Shown here: positions 1 through 8,432 of the stretch, in pieces
Layout: each line of letters begins with the position of its first letter
Numbering within the stretch: position 1 is the stretch's first letter
Origin: JBBSOK01 sp038259825
Lineage (GTDB): Bacteria > Bacteroidota > Bacteroidia > Flavobacteriales > Flavobacteriaceae
Assembly (NCBI GenBank): GCA_038259825.1
Contig: JBBSOK010000011.1
Coordinates: forward strand, 1 to 37,116
Reading direction: 5' to 3'
DNA: 37,116 nucleotides
The notes under the pieces: generated by a model
Databases searched by the model: none
What the model saw: only the letters and a program-made list of their open reading frames with translations
Told to the model about the DNA's origin: nothing
Program-made: the position numbers and the translations under genes

Positions 1-3000
1 ACCAACGCCTCAACCCAAGGTGAAACTTTGTCGTTTTTTCTGTCTTTTGGGTAATATGCCCAATTCCACGGGAAAGTAGAACGCTCCAAATGCGGCATCA
101 TTACTAAATGTCTTCCAGTTTTATCGGTTAGCATTGCGGTGTTAAAATCGCTGCCATTTGGGTTTGCAGGTAGCGCGTCATAACCATATTTTGCAACAAT
201 ATTGTAATGAGATTCTTCTTTCGGAAAACTGAATTTCCCTTCTCCGTGCGCAGACCAAATCCCTAAAGTACTACCTTCAAAACTCGAGAGCATAACACTA
301 TTGTTCTTTTGAATTTTAACGGATGTAAAAACACATTCAAATTTCCCGGTGTCGTTATGAAGCATTTTTGGCTTTTCGATATCTTCGGCATTTAAAAGTC
401 CCAGTTCAACAAAAAGTTGACAACCGTTGCAAACGCCCAATGAAAGTGTATCATCTTTTGCGAAGAAGTTCTTTAATGCTTTATTAGCTTTTTCGTTATA
501 TAAAAATGCGCCAGCCCAGCCTTTTGCGCTGCCCAAAACATCACTATTGCTAAAACCGCCAACTGCTACTAGCAATTTTATATCTGTCAAATCTTCGCGA
601 CCTTCAATAAGATCGGTCATATGCACATCTTTTACATCAAATCCTGCCAAGTGCATCATATAAGCCATTTCGCGTTCGCTATTGCTTCCTTTTTCACGGA
701 GAACCGCGGCTTTAGGGCGAGACGAACCGTTCTCGACTGCGCTCGAACTGACAGGAAGTTTTCCGTTGAAATTCTTCGGAAATTCAAATTTCAACGCTTG
801 GATTTTATAATTTTCAAATCTAGTTTTCGCCAATTCAGCGCCGCTTTGGTTTCTATCCAATAAATAAGAAGTTTTATACCAAATGTCGCGCATTTCAGGA
901 ATACTGAATTCAATTTGTTCTGAATTATTTTTTATTTGAAGTGTTTCAGATTCCGAAACTGTTCCAATCTTTTTCCAGTCAATTTTATTTTCTGAAAGCG
1001 TTCTTTCAACTGATGAATCTTCCGAAGCTTGAATTACAACCCCACAGTTTTCGGCGAAAAGAAGTTTCACCAAATCTTTTTCACCCAAAGAGGAAAGATC
1101 CAAATTTGCACCCAAACTTAAGTCTGCAAAACACATTTCCAACAATGTGGTTATCAATCCACCTGAAGCAACATCGTGTCCCGCACGTATTTGATCGTCT
1201 TTAATTAATATTTGAAGTGCGTTAAAAACGGTTTTTACATAAGCTGCACTTTTCACCGTTGGAGCATCATTTCCAATTGCATTTAACGTTTGAGCAAAAG
1301 AAGAACCACCCAATTTAAAATCGTCCTGCGAAATATTAATGTAATAAATTGAAGATCCATCTTTTTGTAAAACAGGCTCAACAACCTTGGTAATTTCATT
1401 ACAATTTCCAGCTGCAGAAATAATTACAGTTCCGGGAGAAATGACTTCACCATCCTTGTATTTCTGCTTCATTGAAAGTGAGTCTTTTCCTGTTGGAACA
1501 TTTATTCCTAAATCAATCGAAAAGTCTGAAACTGCTTTTACCGCTTCATATAACCTTGCATCTTCGCCTTCATTATTACAAGGCCACATCCAATTTGCTG
1601 AAAGCGAAACACTTTTTAAGCCTTCTTTTAAAGGAGCCCAAACAATGTTTGTAAGCGATTCGGTAATAGCATTTCGGGAACCAGCTGTCGGACTAATTAA
1701 AGCCGATAATGGCGAATGTCCAATACTTGTGGCAACGCCCTCTTTTCCGTGATAATCCAGCGCCATTACACCACAATTATTTAAAGGCAACTGCAAAGAC
1801 CCAACAGTTTGTTGTTTTGCAACGCGACCAGTAACGCAACGGTCAACTTTATGTGTAAGCCAATCTTTACAAGCAACAGCTTCTAATTGAAGTACATTTT
1901 CTAAATAATCTTTTATTTTTGAATAATCGTATTCAGGATTTTTATAGTTTCTGATTATTGTTTTGTCCTGCATCACTGTTTTAGGAGAACTCCCAAACAT
2001 GTCTTCAAGGGCAAAATCCATAGGTTTTTCGCCATTTTTATTTTCGAAGCTAAAACGATTATCTCCAGTAACTTCACCAACCTCATACATTGGTGAACGT
2101 TCTCTATCAGCAATTTTTCTAAGTTTTTCTATATTCTCCTTTGCTATTACCAGGCCCATTCGTTCTTGGCTTTCGTTACCCATTATTTCTTTATCCGAAA
2201 GCGTTGGATCGCCAATTGGTAATTTTGCTATTTGTATTTTTCCGCCAGTTTCTTCAACTAACTCGCTTAAACAATTCAAATGTCCGCCAGCGCCGTGATC
2301 GTGTATTGAAATAATTGTGTTTTCATCACTTTCTACCATTGCACGTATAGCATTGGCAGCGCGTTTTTGCATTTCCGGGTTGCTTCTTTGTATCGCATTT
2401 AACTCAATACCGCTGTTAAATGAACCTGTATCTGCCGAGGACACGGCAGCGCCGCCCATCCCGATTCTATAATTTTCGCCACCAAGAACTACAATTTTAT
2501 TTCCTTCACTCGGTTTTCCTTTTATGGCTTGGTCGGCTTTTCCGTATCCAATTCCACCAGCTAGCATTATTACTTTATCAAAACCCAATCTTCTTGCTTC
2601 CTCTTCATGTTCGAAGGTTAGGACAGATCCTGCAATTAAAGGCTGCCCAAATTTATTTCCAAAATCCGATGCACCGTTACTGGCTTTTATTAAAATGTCC
2701 AGCGGTTTTTGGTATAACCAATCACGTTCTTTCATGCCTTTTTCCCAAGGTTTCTCATTATTTAATCTAGAATACGATGTCATATAAACGGCAGTTCCCG
2801 CCAATGGCAAGCTACCTTTTCCACCAGCTAAACGGTCACGTATTTCGCCACCACTTCCAGTTGCAGCGCCATTAAATGGCTCTACCGTTGTTGGAAAATT
2901 GTGTGTTTCAGCTTTTAGTGAAATTACACTTTCAAAATCTTTTTCTTCGTACCAATCTGGTTTGTCACCACTTTTTGGCGCCCATTGCTTAACTATTGGA

Positions 3001-3647
3001 CCTTTTACGAATGCTACATTATCTTTATATGCAGAAACAATATCATTAGGATTCTCTGCAGCTGTTTTTTTAATTAATTTAAATAGGGAAGAGGGCATTT
3101 CTTCTCCGTCGATTTCAAAAACGCCATTAAAAATTTTGTGCCTACAATGTTCGCTATTAACTTGGCTGAAACCGAAAACCTCGCTATCCGTAAGTTTTCT
3201 GTTCAATTTTATTGAAAGATTTTCCAGATATTCAACTTCTTCAGCATTTAAAGCAAGGCCTTCTTTTTGGTTGAATTCGGAAATATTTTCAATTTTCAAA
3301 ATTGGTTCAGGTGAAATATAAATATCGAAAATATCTTGATCTAATTGCTTAAACTTTTGCGAAAGCATTGGGTCAAATGTTTCTTTTATTGAAGAAGCGT
3401 TATGAAATTCTTCAATTCTTATAATACTTTTAATACCCATATTTTGGGTGATTTCAACCGCATTTGTACTCCAAGGCGTAATCATTGCAGCTCTCGGGCC
3501 AATAAAATATTCTGAAATTACTTCACTATGTATTTTAGCAACATCGCCAAAAAGCCATTGTAACTTATTAGAATCCTCTTCAGAAAAAGTATGGTTAGAT
3601 TGAACTGTAAAAACTGTTTTGGCTACATTTCCAAAAAAATGAATCAT
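1..3647 (-). CDS. purL: Phosphoribosylformylglycinamidine synthase, single-chain PurL (partial, C-terminal end missing)
   Basis: Converts FGAR, glutamine and ATP to FGAM in de novo purine synthesis; cytosolic. The reading frame starts at an ATG (protein begins MIHFFGNVAK) and stays open to the left edge, giving 1215 residues. The large single-chain form is about 1220-1300 residues, so only about 10-30 residues should be missing. The central synthetase domain contains IHDHGAGGH. The C-terminal glutamine amidotransferase domain has the nucleophile Cys1073 in GVCNGCQ and the His1186/Glu1188 pair in MMPHLER, so the catalytic triad is complete. The linker before the amidotransferase domain (about residues 964-978) is encoded by an unusually GC-rich palindromic stretch (see the repeat at 715-755). 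No purine genes flank it on the right. No TAnnTTTG promoter was found in the divergent 227-base gap before the + strand nuclease gene; that gap holds an imperfect AT-rich hairpin at 3723-3761. Identity is very secure. Confidence 0.97.
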   Translation of the reverse strand, partial: MIHFFGNVAKTVFTVQSNHTFSEEDSNKLQWLFGDVAKIHSEVISEYFIGPRAAMITPWSTNAVEITQNMGIKSIIRIEEFHNASSIKETFDPMLSQKFKQLDQDIFDIYISPEPILKIENISEFNQKEGLALNAEEVEYLENLSIKLNRKLTDSEVFGFSQVNSEHCRHKIFNGVFEIDGEEMPSSLFKLIKKTAAENPNDIVSAYKDNVAFVKGPIVKQWAPKSGDKPDWYEEKDFESVISLKAETHNFPTTVEPFNGAATGSGGEIRDRLAGGKGSLPLAGTAVYMTSYSRLNNEKPWEKGMKERDWLYQKPLDILIKASNGASDFGNKFGQPLIAGSVLTFEHEEEARRLGFDKVIMLAGGIGYGKADQAIKGKPSEGNKIVVLGGENYRIGMGGAAVSSADTGSFNSGIELNAIQRSNPEMQKRAANAIRAMVESDENTIISIHDHGAGGHLNCLSELVEETGGKIQIAKLPIGDPTLSDKEIMGNESQERMGLVIAKENIEKLRKIADRERSPMYEVGEVTGDNRFSFENKNGEKPMDFALEDMFGSSPKTVMQDKTIIRNYKNPEYDYSKIKDYLENVLQLEAVACKDWLTHKVDRCVTGRVAKQQTVGSLQLPLNNCGVMALDYHGKEGVATSIGHSPLSALISPTAGSRNAITESLTNIVWAPLKEGLKSVSLSANWMWPCNNEGEDARLYEAVKAVSDFSIDLGINVPTGKDSLSMKQKYKDGEVISPGTVIISAAGNCNEITKVVEPVLQKDGSSIYYINISQDDFKLGGSSFAQTLNAIGNDAPTVKSAAYVKTVFNALQILIKDDQIRAGHDVASGGLITTLLEMCFADLSLGANLDLSSLGEKDLVKLLFAENCGVVIQASEDSSVERTLSENKIDWKKIGTVSESETLQIKNNSEQIEFSIPEMRDIWYKTSYLLDRNQSGAELAKTRFENYKIQALKFEFPKNFNGKLPVSSSAVENGSSRPKAAVLREKGSNSEREMAYMMHLAGFDVKDVHMTDLIEGREDLTDIKLLVAVGGFSNSDVLGSAKGWAGAFLYNEKANKALKNFFAKDDTLSLGVCNGCQLFVELGLLNAEDIEKPKMLHNDTGKFECVFTSVKIQKNNSVMLSSFEGSTLGIWSAHGEGKFSFPKEESHYNIVAKYGYDALPANPNGSDFNTAMLTDKTGRHLVMMPHLERSTFPWNWAYYPKDRKNDKVSPWVEAL
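715..755. repeat. GC-rich palindromic repeat-like segment inside purL
   Basis: On the + strand the core reads TTCTCGACTGCGCTCGAACT, followed by GACA. It contains the inverted pair TCGA-ctgcgc-TCGA and, beside it, a second imperfect palindrome (CGAGACG against CGTTCTCG). Its base composition is far more GC-rich than the surrounding gene. From memory, sequences of the form TTCTCGACTGCGCTCGAA...TGACA are dispersed many times, usually between genes, in flavobacterial genomes. Here it is read in frame as about 15 residues rich in Ser in the linker before the amidotransferase domain. Only one copy was noticed in the window, so its repeat status rests on recollection. Confidence 0.45.
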
Positions 3648-3829
3648 TCGGTGGAATTTAAAGGTTTTAAAAGGCTGTAAATTTAAGATTTTTAAACTGT
3701 ATTTTTTTGATATTACTAGTTGAGGTTATTAAAAGTTTTTAAGAATTTGTTTAATAAACCTGCCAACCTTAATTTTTAATTCTACCAATTAGCTTAAGTT
3801 AATTTTATGTAATCTATCAGTTTCAGTGA

Positions 3830-3859
3830 TTGAACCATTCCTATAATAATGTAGCTTTG
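3830..3859 (+). promoter_or_regulatory. Promoter of the T9SS endonuclease gene
   Basis: TTG (3830-3832), a 19-base spacer and TAGCTTTG (3852-3859) match the Bacteroidota -33/-7 consensus. The -7 box lies 15 bases before the ATG at 3875 and downstream of the in-frame ATG at 3830. This argues that the upstream ATG is not transcribed and that 3875 is the real start. Confidence 0.7.
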
Positions 3860-3874
3860 CGGAAAATAATCCTT

Positions 3875-5833
3875 ATGAAAAGAATATTTACAGTAATTGT
3901 TTTCGCTTTAATTACAACAATAACCACATCTCAGATTGTTATTAATGAGTTGGATAGCGATACTGAAGGTGCAGATTTTGCGGAATTTATAGAGCTAAAA
4001 AGTGATACGCCAAATTTCCCTTTAGATGGATATGTAGTGGTACTTTTTAACGGTTCGGCAAGCGGAAATGACAGTAGTTATTTCGCTTTGGATTTGGACG
4101 GTTTTACTACTGATATTAACGGTTTATTGTTAATTGGTAGTACGGGCGTTTCTCCAATACCAAGTTTATTAATTCCCTCTTCAACCATACAAAATGGAGC
4201 AGATGCTGTTGCCATTTATTTGGGGAATGCTACAGATTGGCCAGAATTTACAAGAGCTACAACCACAAACTTAATTGATGCATTATTATATGATACTAGT
4301 GATCCTGACGATACAGGTTTAATGACACTTTTAGGTATTACTGTTCAAACAAATGAAGATGAAGGTGGAAATGGAACAATAAATTCTGTTCAAAGAAATA
4401 ATGATGGAACATATTTTGTCGGAACACCAACTCCTGGAGTATTAAATGACGGGACAGGTTTCGATTTTAACGGTATTTCTTTTACAACAGATGAAGTACA
4501 ATATTTGGAAGGTCAAATAATGACTATCAATTTTACAACAGAGTTTAATACCACAAGCAACTTAAATGTGAATTTCACTTTAGAAAATGGAACTTTTGGT
4601 ACTAACGATTATAGCGGAAATACAATGTTTACAATTCCTGCTGGTAGTAATTCAGCTTCAGTTCAAATTCAATTGTTAACAGATGGCATAAATGATGGCG
4701 ATGAATTTGCAAAAATACATATAGGTGAAATTCCTTCAGAATATAATTTAATTATAAATGATGTACTGGTTTTAGTTGAAGATTTGGATTTTACAATGGC
4801 AAATTTTGGGACTCCATTAAACCCAACTTTTGGTATTGTTCAAAGCACTGCCCCAGCTGGATATTATGCTAGTTTAACGGGTTTGTCTGGCAGTGCTTTA
4901 AGACAAGAATTACAAAATATAATTACAAGCGACAATGTAAGGGCCCAAACCTATAATGATGCGATTGATATCTTGAAGGAAGGAGATCAAAACCCGCTAA
5001 ATAGTAATGAAGTATGGCTTATGTATACAGAGCAACCCCGCAAAAAAATACTTTATCAAAGTATGGGCGGAAGTAGTGTTGGCCTTTGGAACAGGGAACA
5101 TACCTATCCACGTTCCAGAGGTGGATTTTTTACAATTGAATATGACGAAGTAGTAGATGGGCGCGACATTTTTGTTACAACATCACCAGATTCCTTACGT
5201 CATGGAATTTCAGACGGTCACGGACTAAGAGCTACAGACGGACCAGAAAACAGTTCACGGAATAACAAAGATTATGGTGAATATTCGGGACCTGCAGGAA
5301 ATTTGGGAAGTTGGAAAGGAGATGCTGCTCGAGCAGTTATGTTTATGGCAATAAGATACAATAATGTAGATTTGGTAGAAGGAAACCCAGATAACGGAAC
5401 ACTTGGACAATTAGGTGACTTGGTAACTTTGCTACAATGGCACAATGAAGATCCCGCAGATGATTATGAAATGAATAGAAATAATGTAGTTTACACCTGG
5501 CAATTTAACCGAAATCCATTTATAGATAGGCCAGATTTGGTAGATTATATTTATGGAAGTTTACAAGACGTAGCTTACGATCCAAGTTTAAATATTGAAT
5601 CAAATACAATTTCGGATATTAAAATATTTCCCAATCCTAGTAATGGACAACTTAACGTTATGGGAATTAATACCAATACTGAAGTTACTGTATACTCATT
5701 GGTTGGAAAAAAAGTAGACAACTTTTTTATTAATGGAAACCAATCTATTCAACTTGCATTACCTAGCGGTATCTACACCTTGGTTTTTAAAAATGATACT
5801 TTTACAACATTTAAAAAATTACTTATTAGATAA
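3875..5833 (+). CDS. T9SS-exported endonuclease I with lamin-tail-like N-terminus
   Basis: A 652-residue secreted nuclease. The chosen ATG begins a signal peptide (MKRIFTVIVFALITTITTSQ); the longer in-frame start at 3830 adds 15 non-signal residues and precedes the -7 promoter box. Domains in order: a lamin-tail-like domain (about 20-190, starting IVINELDSD), a Calx-beta-like segment (about 200-310), the endonuclease I (His-Me finger) domain (about 330-560) with the hallmark NREHTYPRSRGG, catalytic His409, and KGDAARAVMFMAIRY near 482, then a T9SS type A sorting domain from about 580 (IFPNPSNGQ) to the end. The family cleaves DNA and sometimes RNA without specificity. Export across the outer membrane by T9SS suggests extracellular DNA digestion for nutrients or biofilm remodelling. 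It converges with a second, shorter member of the same family. The lamin-tail and Calx-beta calls rest on pattern only. Confidence 0.9.
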   Translation: MKRIFTVIVFALITTITTSQIVINELDSDTEGADFAEFIELKSDTPNFPLDGYVVVLFNGSASGNDSSYFALDLDGFTTDINGLLLIGSTGVSPIPSLLIPSSTIQNGADAVAIYLGNATDWPEFTRATTTNLIDALLYDTSDPDDTGLMTLLGITVQTNEDEGGNGTINSVQRNNDGTYFVGTPTPGVLNDGTGFDFNGISFTTDEVQYLEGQIMTINFTTEFNTTSNLNVNFTLENGTFGTNDYSGNTMFTIPAGSNSASVQIQLLTDGINDGDEFAKIHIGEIPSEYNLIINDVLVLVEDLDFTMANFGTPLNPTFGIVQSTAPAGYYASLTGLSGSALRQELQNIITSDNVRAQTYNDAIDILKEGDQNPLNSNEVWLMYTEQPRKKILYQSMGGSSVGLWNREHTYPRSRGGFFTIEYDEVVDGRDIFVTTSPDSLRHGISDGHGLRATDGPENSSRNNKDYGEYSGPAGNLGSWKGDAARAVMFMAIRYNNVDLVEGNPDNGTLGQLGDLVTLLQWHNEDPADDYEMNRNNVVYTWQFNRNPFIDRPDLVDYIYGSLQDVAYDPSLNIESNTISDIKIFPNPSNGQLNVMGINTNTEVTVYSLVGKKVDNFFINGNQSIQLALPSGIYTLVFKNDTFTTFKKLLIR

Positions 5834-5997
5834 AAGTTGCAAAGAAATTAATAAATTTAGTAGTTGTATTATTTCTTTTGTGAATGTAGTTATTGAGGAC
5901 GAGTCAATAATATTTAAAGTTTGAATTACTGCGTGAAAATTAATGCTAATGACAGGGCATCAATCGTTAAAATGTACATTATATACTTGCATTAAAT

Positions 5998-6032
5998 AAA
6001 AAAGGTCTTGACATATATCAAGACCTTTTTTG
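5998..6032. terminator. Bidirectional terminator between the two nuclease genes
   Basis: A perfect 11-bp stem (6001-6011 with 6018-6028, AAAGGTCTTGA) encloses a 6-base loop, with an A tract on the left and a T tract on the right. It can therefore end transcription arriving from either convergent nuclease gene. Confidence 0.85.
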
Positions 6033-6051
6033 TGGATAATATTGAAATTAA

Positions 6052-7095
6052 TTATTCAATTAAAATCTTTTTAGACAGAGTATTTCCTTCTGAAGATATA
6101 TTCAAAATATAAACACCAGATTTAAATTGTGAAACATCTATTGTGTTTTGAGCATTTTGAATATCTGTAGAATATACTTTTCTTCCAGTAATATCAAACA
6201 TTTGTATTTGTATTGGAGTCTGCGTAGTATTCTGAACCCAAACAATATCTTTCGCAGGATTTGGAAAAACTACAAATTGATTAACCAACGCTTGCTCAAT
6301 AGATAAAATGCCCCACCTATCTTCTGCCGCTGGACCTCCCCAAATTACAGTTGCCAAATATGGATTATCTATAAAAGGATTCCGGTTTCCATAAACGCTT
6401 TCTAAATATGGATTACGTTGGTCTTCAAAGGCATTAACGGGATCTTCCACATTCCATTGTAAAAATAGTTGTAACATTTGTGTATTGTCCTGCAACGTGC
6501 TCACACCAACCAAAGATGGTAAGCATCTGTCTCCATATCGTGTATACATATACATCATCATTCTAGCTACATCGCCTTTCCACTCGTCACCAGGATACCA
6601 ATTACCGCTTCCAACATCGCCAGCAGTTCCTGTTCCATTTCCAAATTTCTTATTACCCCGCTGACCGTTAAATTGAACATCCGAAGGTCTTAAATTATGT
6701 GGATCTGCACCAATACCAGTTGAAGTACTATTTACATCACCCATACCTGGGTTTGCGAGACTACGAGCAAAAACATGCTCACGGTTATATTGACAATTGC
6801 TACCGCCAAAATTGTTTTTGTCACGGCTTCTGTCTGTAATGCAATTTCCGTCAGTATCATTATACCCGTAAACTAATAAAACCCTACTAGCATTTGTTGG
6901 ATCTAAATCGGTTATTTTTACTGCATCTTTCACATCATTATACGTAAATGTACCGCTAGCAATGCTAATTTTCGACTGAAGTTCAAAATATAATTCTTGT
7001 CCAGTTTTTCTTATATCAACATTATCATAATAGGATTGTTGCGCAAAAATTGTAGCTGAAATAATAATAAATACTAGCGATAATAATTTTTTCAT
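6052..7095 (-). CDS. T9SS-exported endonuclease I (short form)
   Basis: A 347-residue secreted nuclease with signal peptide MKKLLSLVFIIISATIFAQ and an endonuclease I domain over about residues 20-260. The active-site signature reads NREHVFARS with catalytic His107; the usual Pro three residues after the His is replaced by Ala. GNWYPGDEWKGDVAR and RNPFIDNP are further family features. The last 75 or so residues (VVFPNPAKDIV to KKILIE) are a T9SS type A sorting domain. Unlike the convergent 652-residue paralogue it has no N-terminal accessory domains. Its start lies 22 bases after the stop of an RNA methyltransferase gene on the same strand, so the two may be cotranscribed. No separate promoter was seen in that short gap. 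Confidence 0.92.
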   Translation of the reverse strand: MKKLLSLVFIIISATIFAQQSYYDNVDIRKTGQELYFELQSKISIASGTFTYNDVKDAVKITDLDPTNASRVLLVYGYNDTDGNCITDRSRDKNNFGGSNCQYNREHVFARSLANPGMGDVNSTSTGIGADPHNLRPSDVQFNGQRGNKKFGNGTGTAGDVGSGNWYPGDEWKGDVARMMMYMYTRYGDRCLPSLVGVSTLQDNTQMLQLFLQWNVEDPVNAFEDQRNPYLESVYGNRNPFIDNPYLATVIWGGPAAEDRWGILSIEQALVNQFVVFPNPAKDIVWVQNTTQTPIQIQMFDITGRKVYSTDIQNAQNTIDVSQFKSGVYILNISSEGNTLSKKILIE

Positions 7096-7117
7096 TTGAA
7101 TTAGGAATTGTTACAAA

Positions 7118-8326
7118 TTATTTTTTTTGAAGTAAGGCTATATAAAAACCATCAAATCCCGACTTGCTTGGCAAAACTTTTTCTTCGAAAACAAGAGAAA
7201 ATTCTTTTCCTTCTTCTCTACCCAAAAAAGCTGAAACTTGTTTTTCGTTTTCTGAAGGTAAAATTGAACAGGTTGCATAAACTAACTGTCCGCCCGGTTT
7301 CACCATTCGTGAATAAGAATCCAAAATCTCTTTTTGGGTATTTTTGATAGTTTCCAAAAAATCTGGATCCATTTTCCATTTAGAATCTGGATTTCTCCGT
7401 AAAACGCCAAGACCAGAACAAGGTACATCTATTAAAACCTTATCAGCTTTTTCAGCTAATTTTTTAATTACTTTGGTAGAATCTATAACACGTGTTTCAA
7501 TATTAAAAATATCATTTCTACGGGCGCGGCGTTTTAGTTCATTCAATTTATTTTCATAAATATCCATGGAAATTAATTGGCCTTTATTTTCCATCAAAGT
7601 AGCAATATGTAAACTTTTCCCACCAGCACCAGCACAAGCATCCACTATTTTCATACCTGGTTGTGGGTCTAAAATTGCTGCAACTTTTTGTGAAGAAGCG
7701 TCTTGAACTTCAAAATGACCGTTTTTAAATTGTTCTGTTGTAAAAACGTTTTCACGTTCTCTCAATTTTAAAGCATTTGGATAACCTTTTAGAATGTCGG
7801 TTTCAATATTTTGATCTGACAATTCATTTTGAAGTTGTTGTACAGTAGTTTTCAAAGTATTCACACGCAAAACCACTTCAGCTTGATTATTTAATGCTGC
7901 AATTTCGGCATCCCATTTCTTGCCAAGTTCTTTACTTCCAAGCTCATCCAACCAATCTGGAATAGATTCGCGGATTTTTCTGATTTTAGAAAATTCATCA
8001 AACTTCCCTTTTATTCTTCGGGTTGGAGTTTCCTCAAATTGTGGCCATTCTGGGATTGCAATACCTTTTAAAGTAGCCCAAACAGCAAATAATCTGAAAA
8101 GATTTTGACGGGAAAAAGGTTCGTTAACTTCGGCAATTTCAGCATATAAACGCTTCCATCTTACAATGTCATAAGTTGTTTCAGCAATAAAACCGCGGTC
8201 ACGGGATCCCCATCTTTTATCTCTTTTTAATGTATTTCTAAGTACTTTATCTGCTTGTTTGCCTTCATTAAAAATTAATTGAAGAGAATCTATCGTTGCA
8301 AATACAAGATTTCGGTGTAATTTCAT
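7118..8326 (-). CDS. RsmB/NOP-family RNA (cytosine-5) methyltransferase
   Basis: A SAM-dependent rRNA or tRNA m5C methyltransferase of 402 residues. I start it at the ATG of MKLHRNLVFATID rather than at the longer in-frame codon at 8398, because a TACCTTTG -7 box (8386-8379) lies inside the longer version. The N-terminal part (1-170) is the NusB-like RNA-binding region. The Rossmann domain shows motif I VDACAGAGGKS (about 228), motif IV DVPCSGLGVLRRNPDSKWK with Cys303, and motif VI YATCSILPSENE with the nucleophile Cys353. Both cysteines needed for the reaction are present. The exact target base cannot be read from sequence; RsmB-like 16S rRNA C967 is the usual name, but RsmF-like activity is possible. 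It reads divergently from the BNR lipoprotein gene and in the same direction as the short endonuclease gene. Confidence 0.88.
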   Translation of the reverse strand: MKLHRNLVFATIDSLQLIFNEGKQADKVLRNTLKRDKRWGSRDRGFIAETTYDIVRWKRLYAEIAEVNEPFSRQNLFRLFAVWATLKGIAIPEWPQFEETPTRRIKGKFDEFSKIRKIRESIPDWLDELGSKELGKKWDAEIAALNNQAEVVLRVNTLKTTVQQLQNELSDQNIETDILKGYPNALKLRERENVFTTEQFKNGHFEVQDASSQKVAAILDPQPGMKIVDACAGAGGKSLHIATLMENKGQLISMDIYENKLNELKRRARRNDIFNIETRVIDSTKVIKKLAEKADKVLIDVPCSGLGVLRRNPDSKWKMDPDFLETIKNTQKEILDSYSRMVKPGGQLVYATCSILPSENEKQVSAFLGREEGKEFSLVFEEKVLPSKSGFDGFYIALLQKK

Positions 8327-8378
8327 TTGAATTGTTGAGTTGAAAAAGTTTTGACTTCCTCGTGTTAAAATAATCGTG

Positions 8379-8386
8379 CAAAGGTA
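8379..8386 (-). promoter_or_regulatory. -7 box for the methyltransferase gene
   Basis: On the minus strand this reads TACCTTTG, a match to TAnnTTTG, 52 bases before the chosen ATG. No TTG was seen at the expected -33 distance, so this is a partial promoter match. Confidence 0.45.
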
Positions 8387-8411
8387 GCCTATTAGCAATT
8401 AATTGTTTTCT

Positions 8412-8419
8412 TACTTTTG
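8412..8419 (+). promoter_or_regulatory. -7 box for the BNR lipoprotein gene
   Basis: TACTTTTG matches TAnnTTTG and ends 13 bases before the ATG at 8433, giving a very short leader. No good -33 TTG at the expected spacing. Confidence 0.45.
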
Positions 8420-8432
8420 ACAAAAAAAATGT

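Noticed and set aside
427..3321. Many + strand reading frames of 60-140 codons across 1-3400
   Set aside because: They are shadows of purL on the minus strand, which is open throughout and fully accounts for the region.
3723..3761. AGGTTATTAAA/TTTAATAAACCT hairpin upstream of purL as a purine riboswitch
   Set aside because: It has a bulge, an AT-rich stem and no three-way junction or conserved loop features; too weak to call.
3830..3874. In-frame ATG 45 bases upstream of the chosen endonuclease start
   Set aside because: It precedes the -7 promoter box and would bury the signal peptide behind 15 polar residues.
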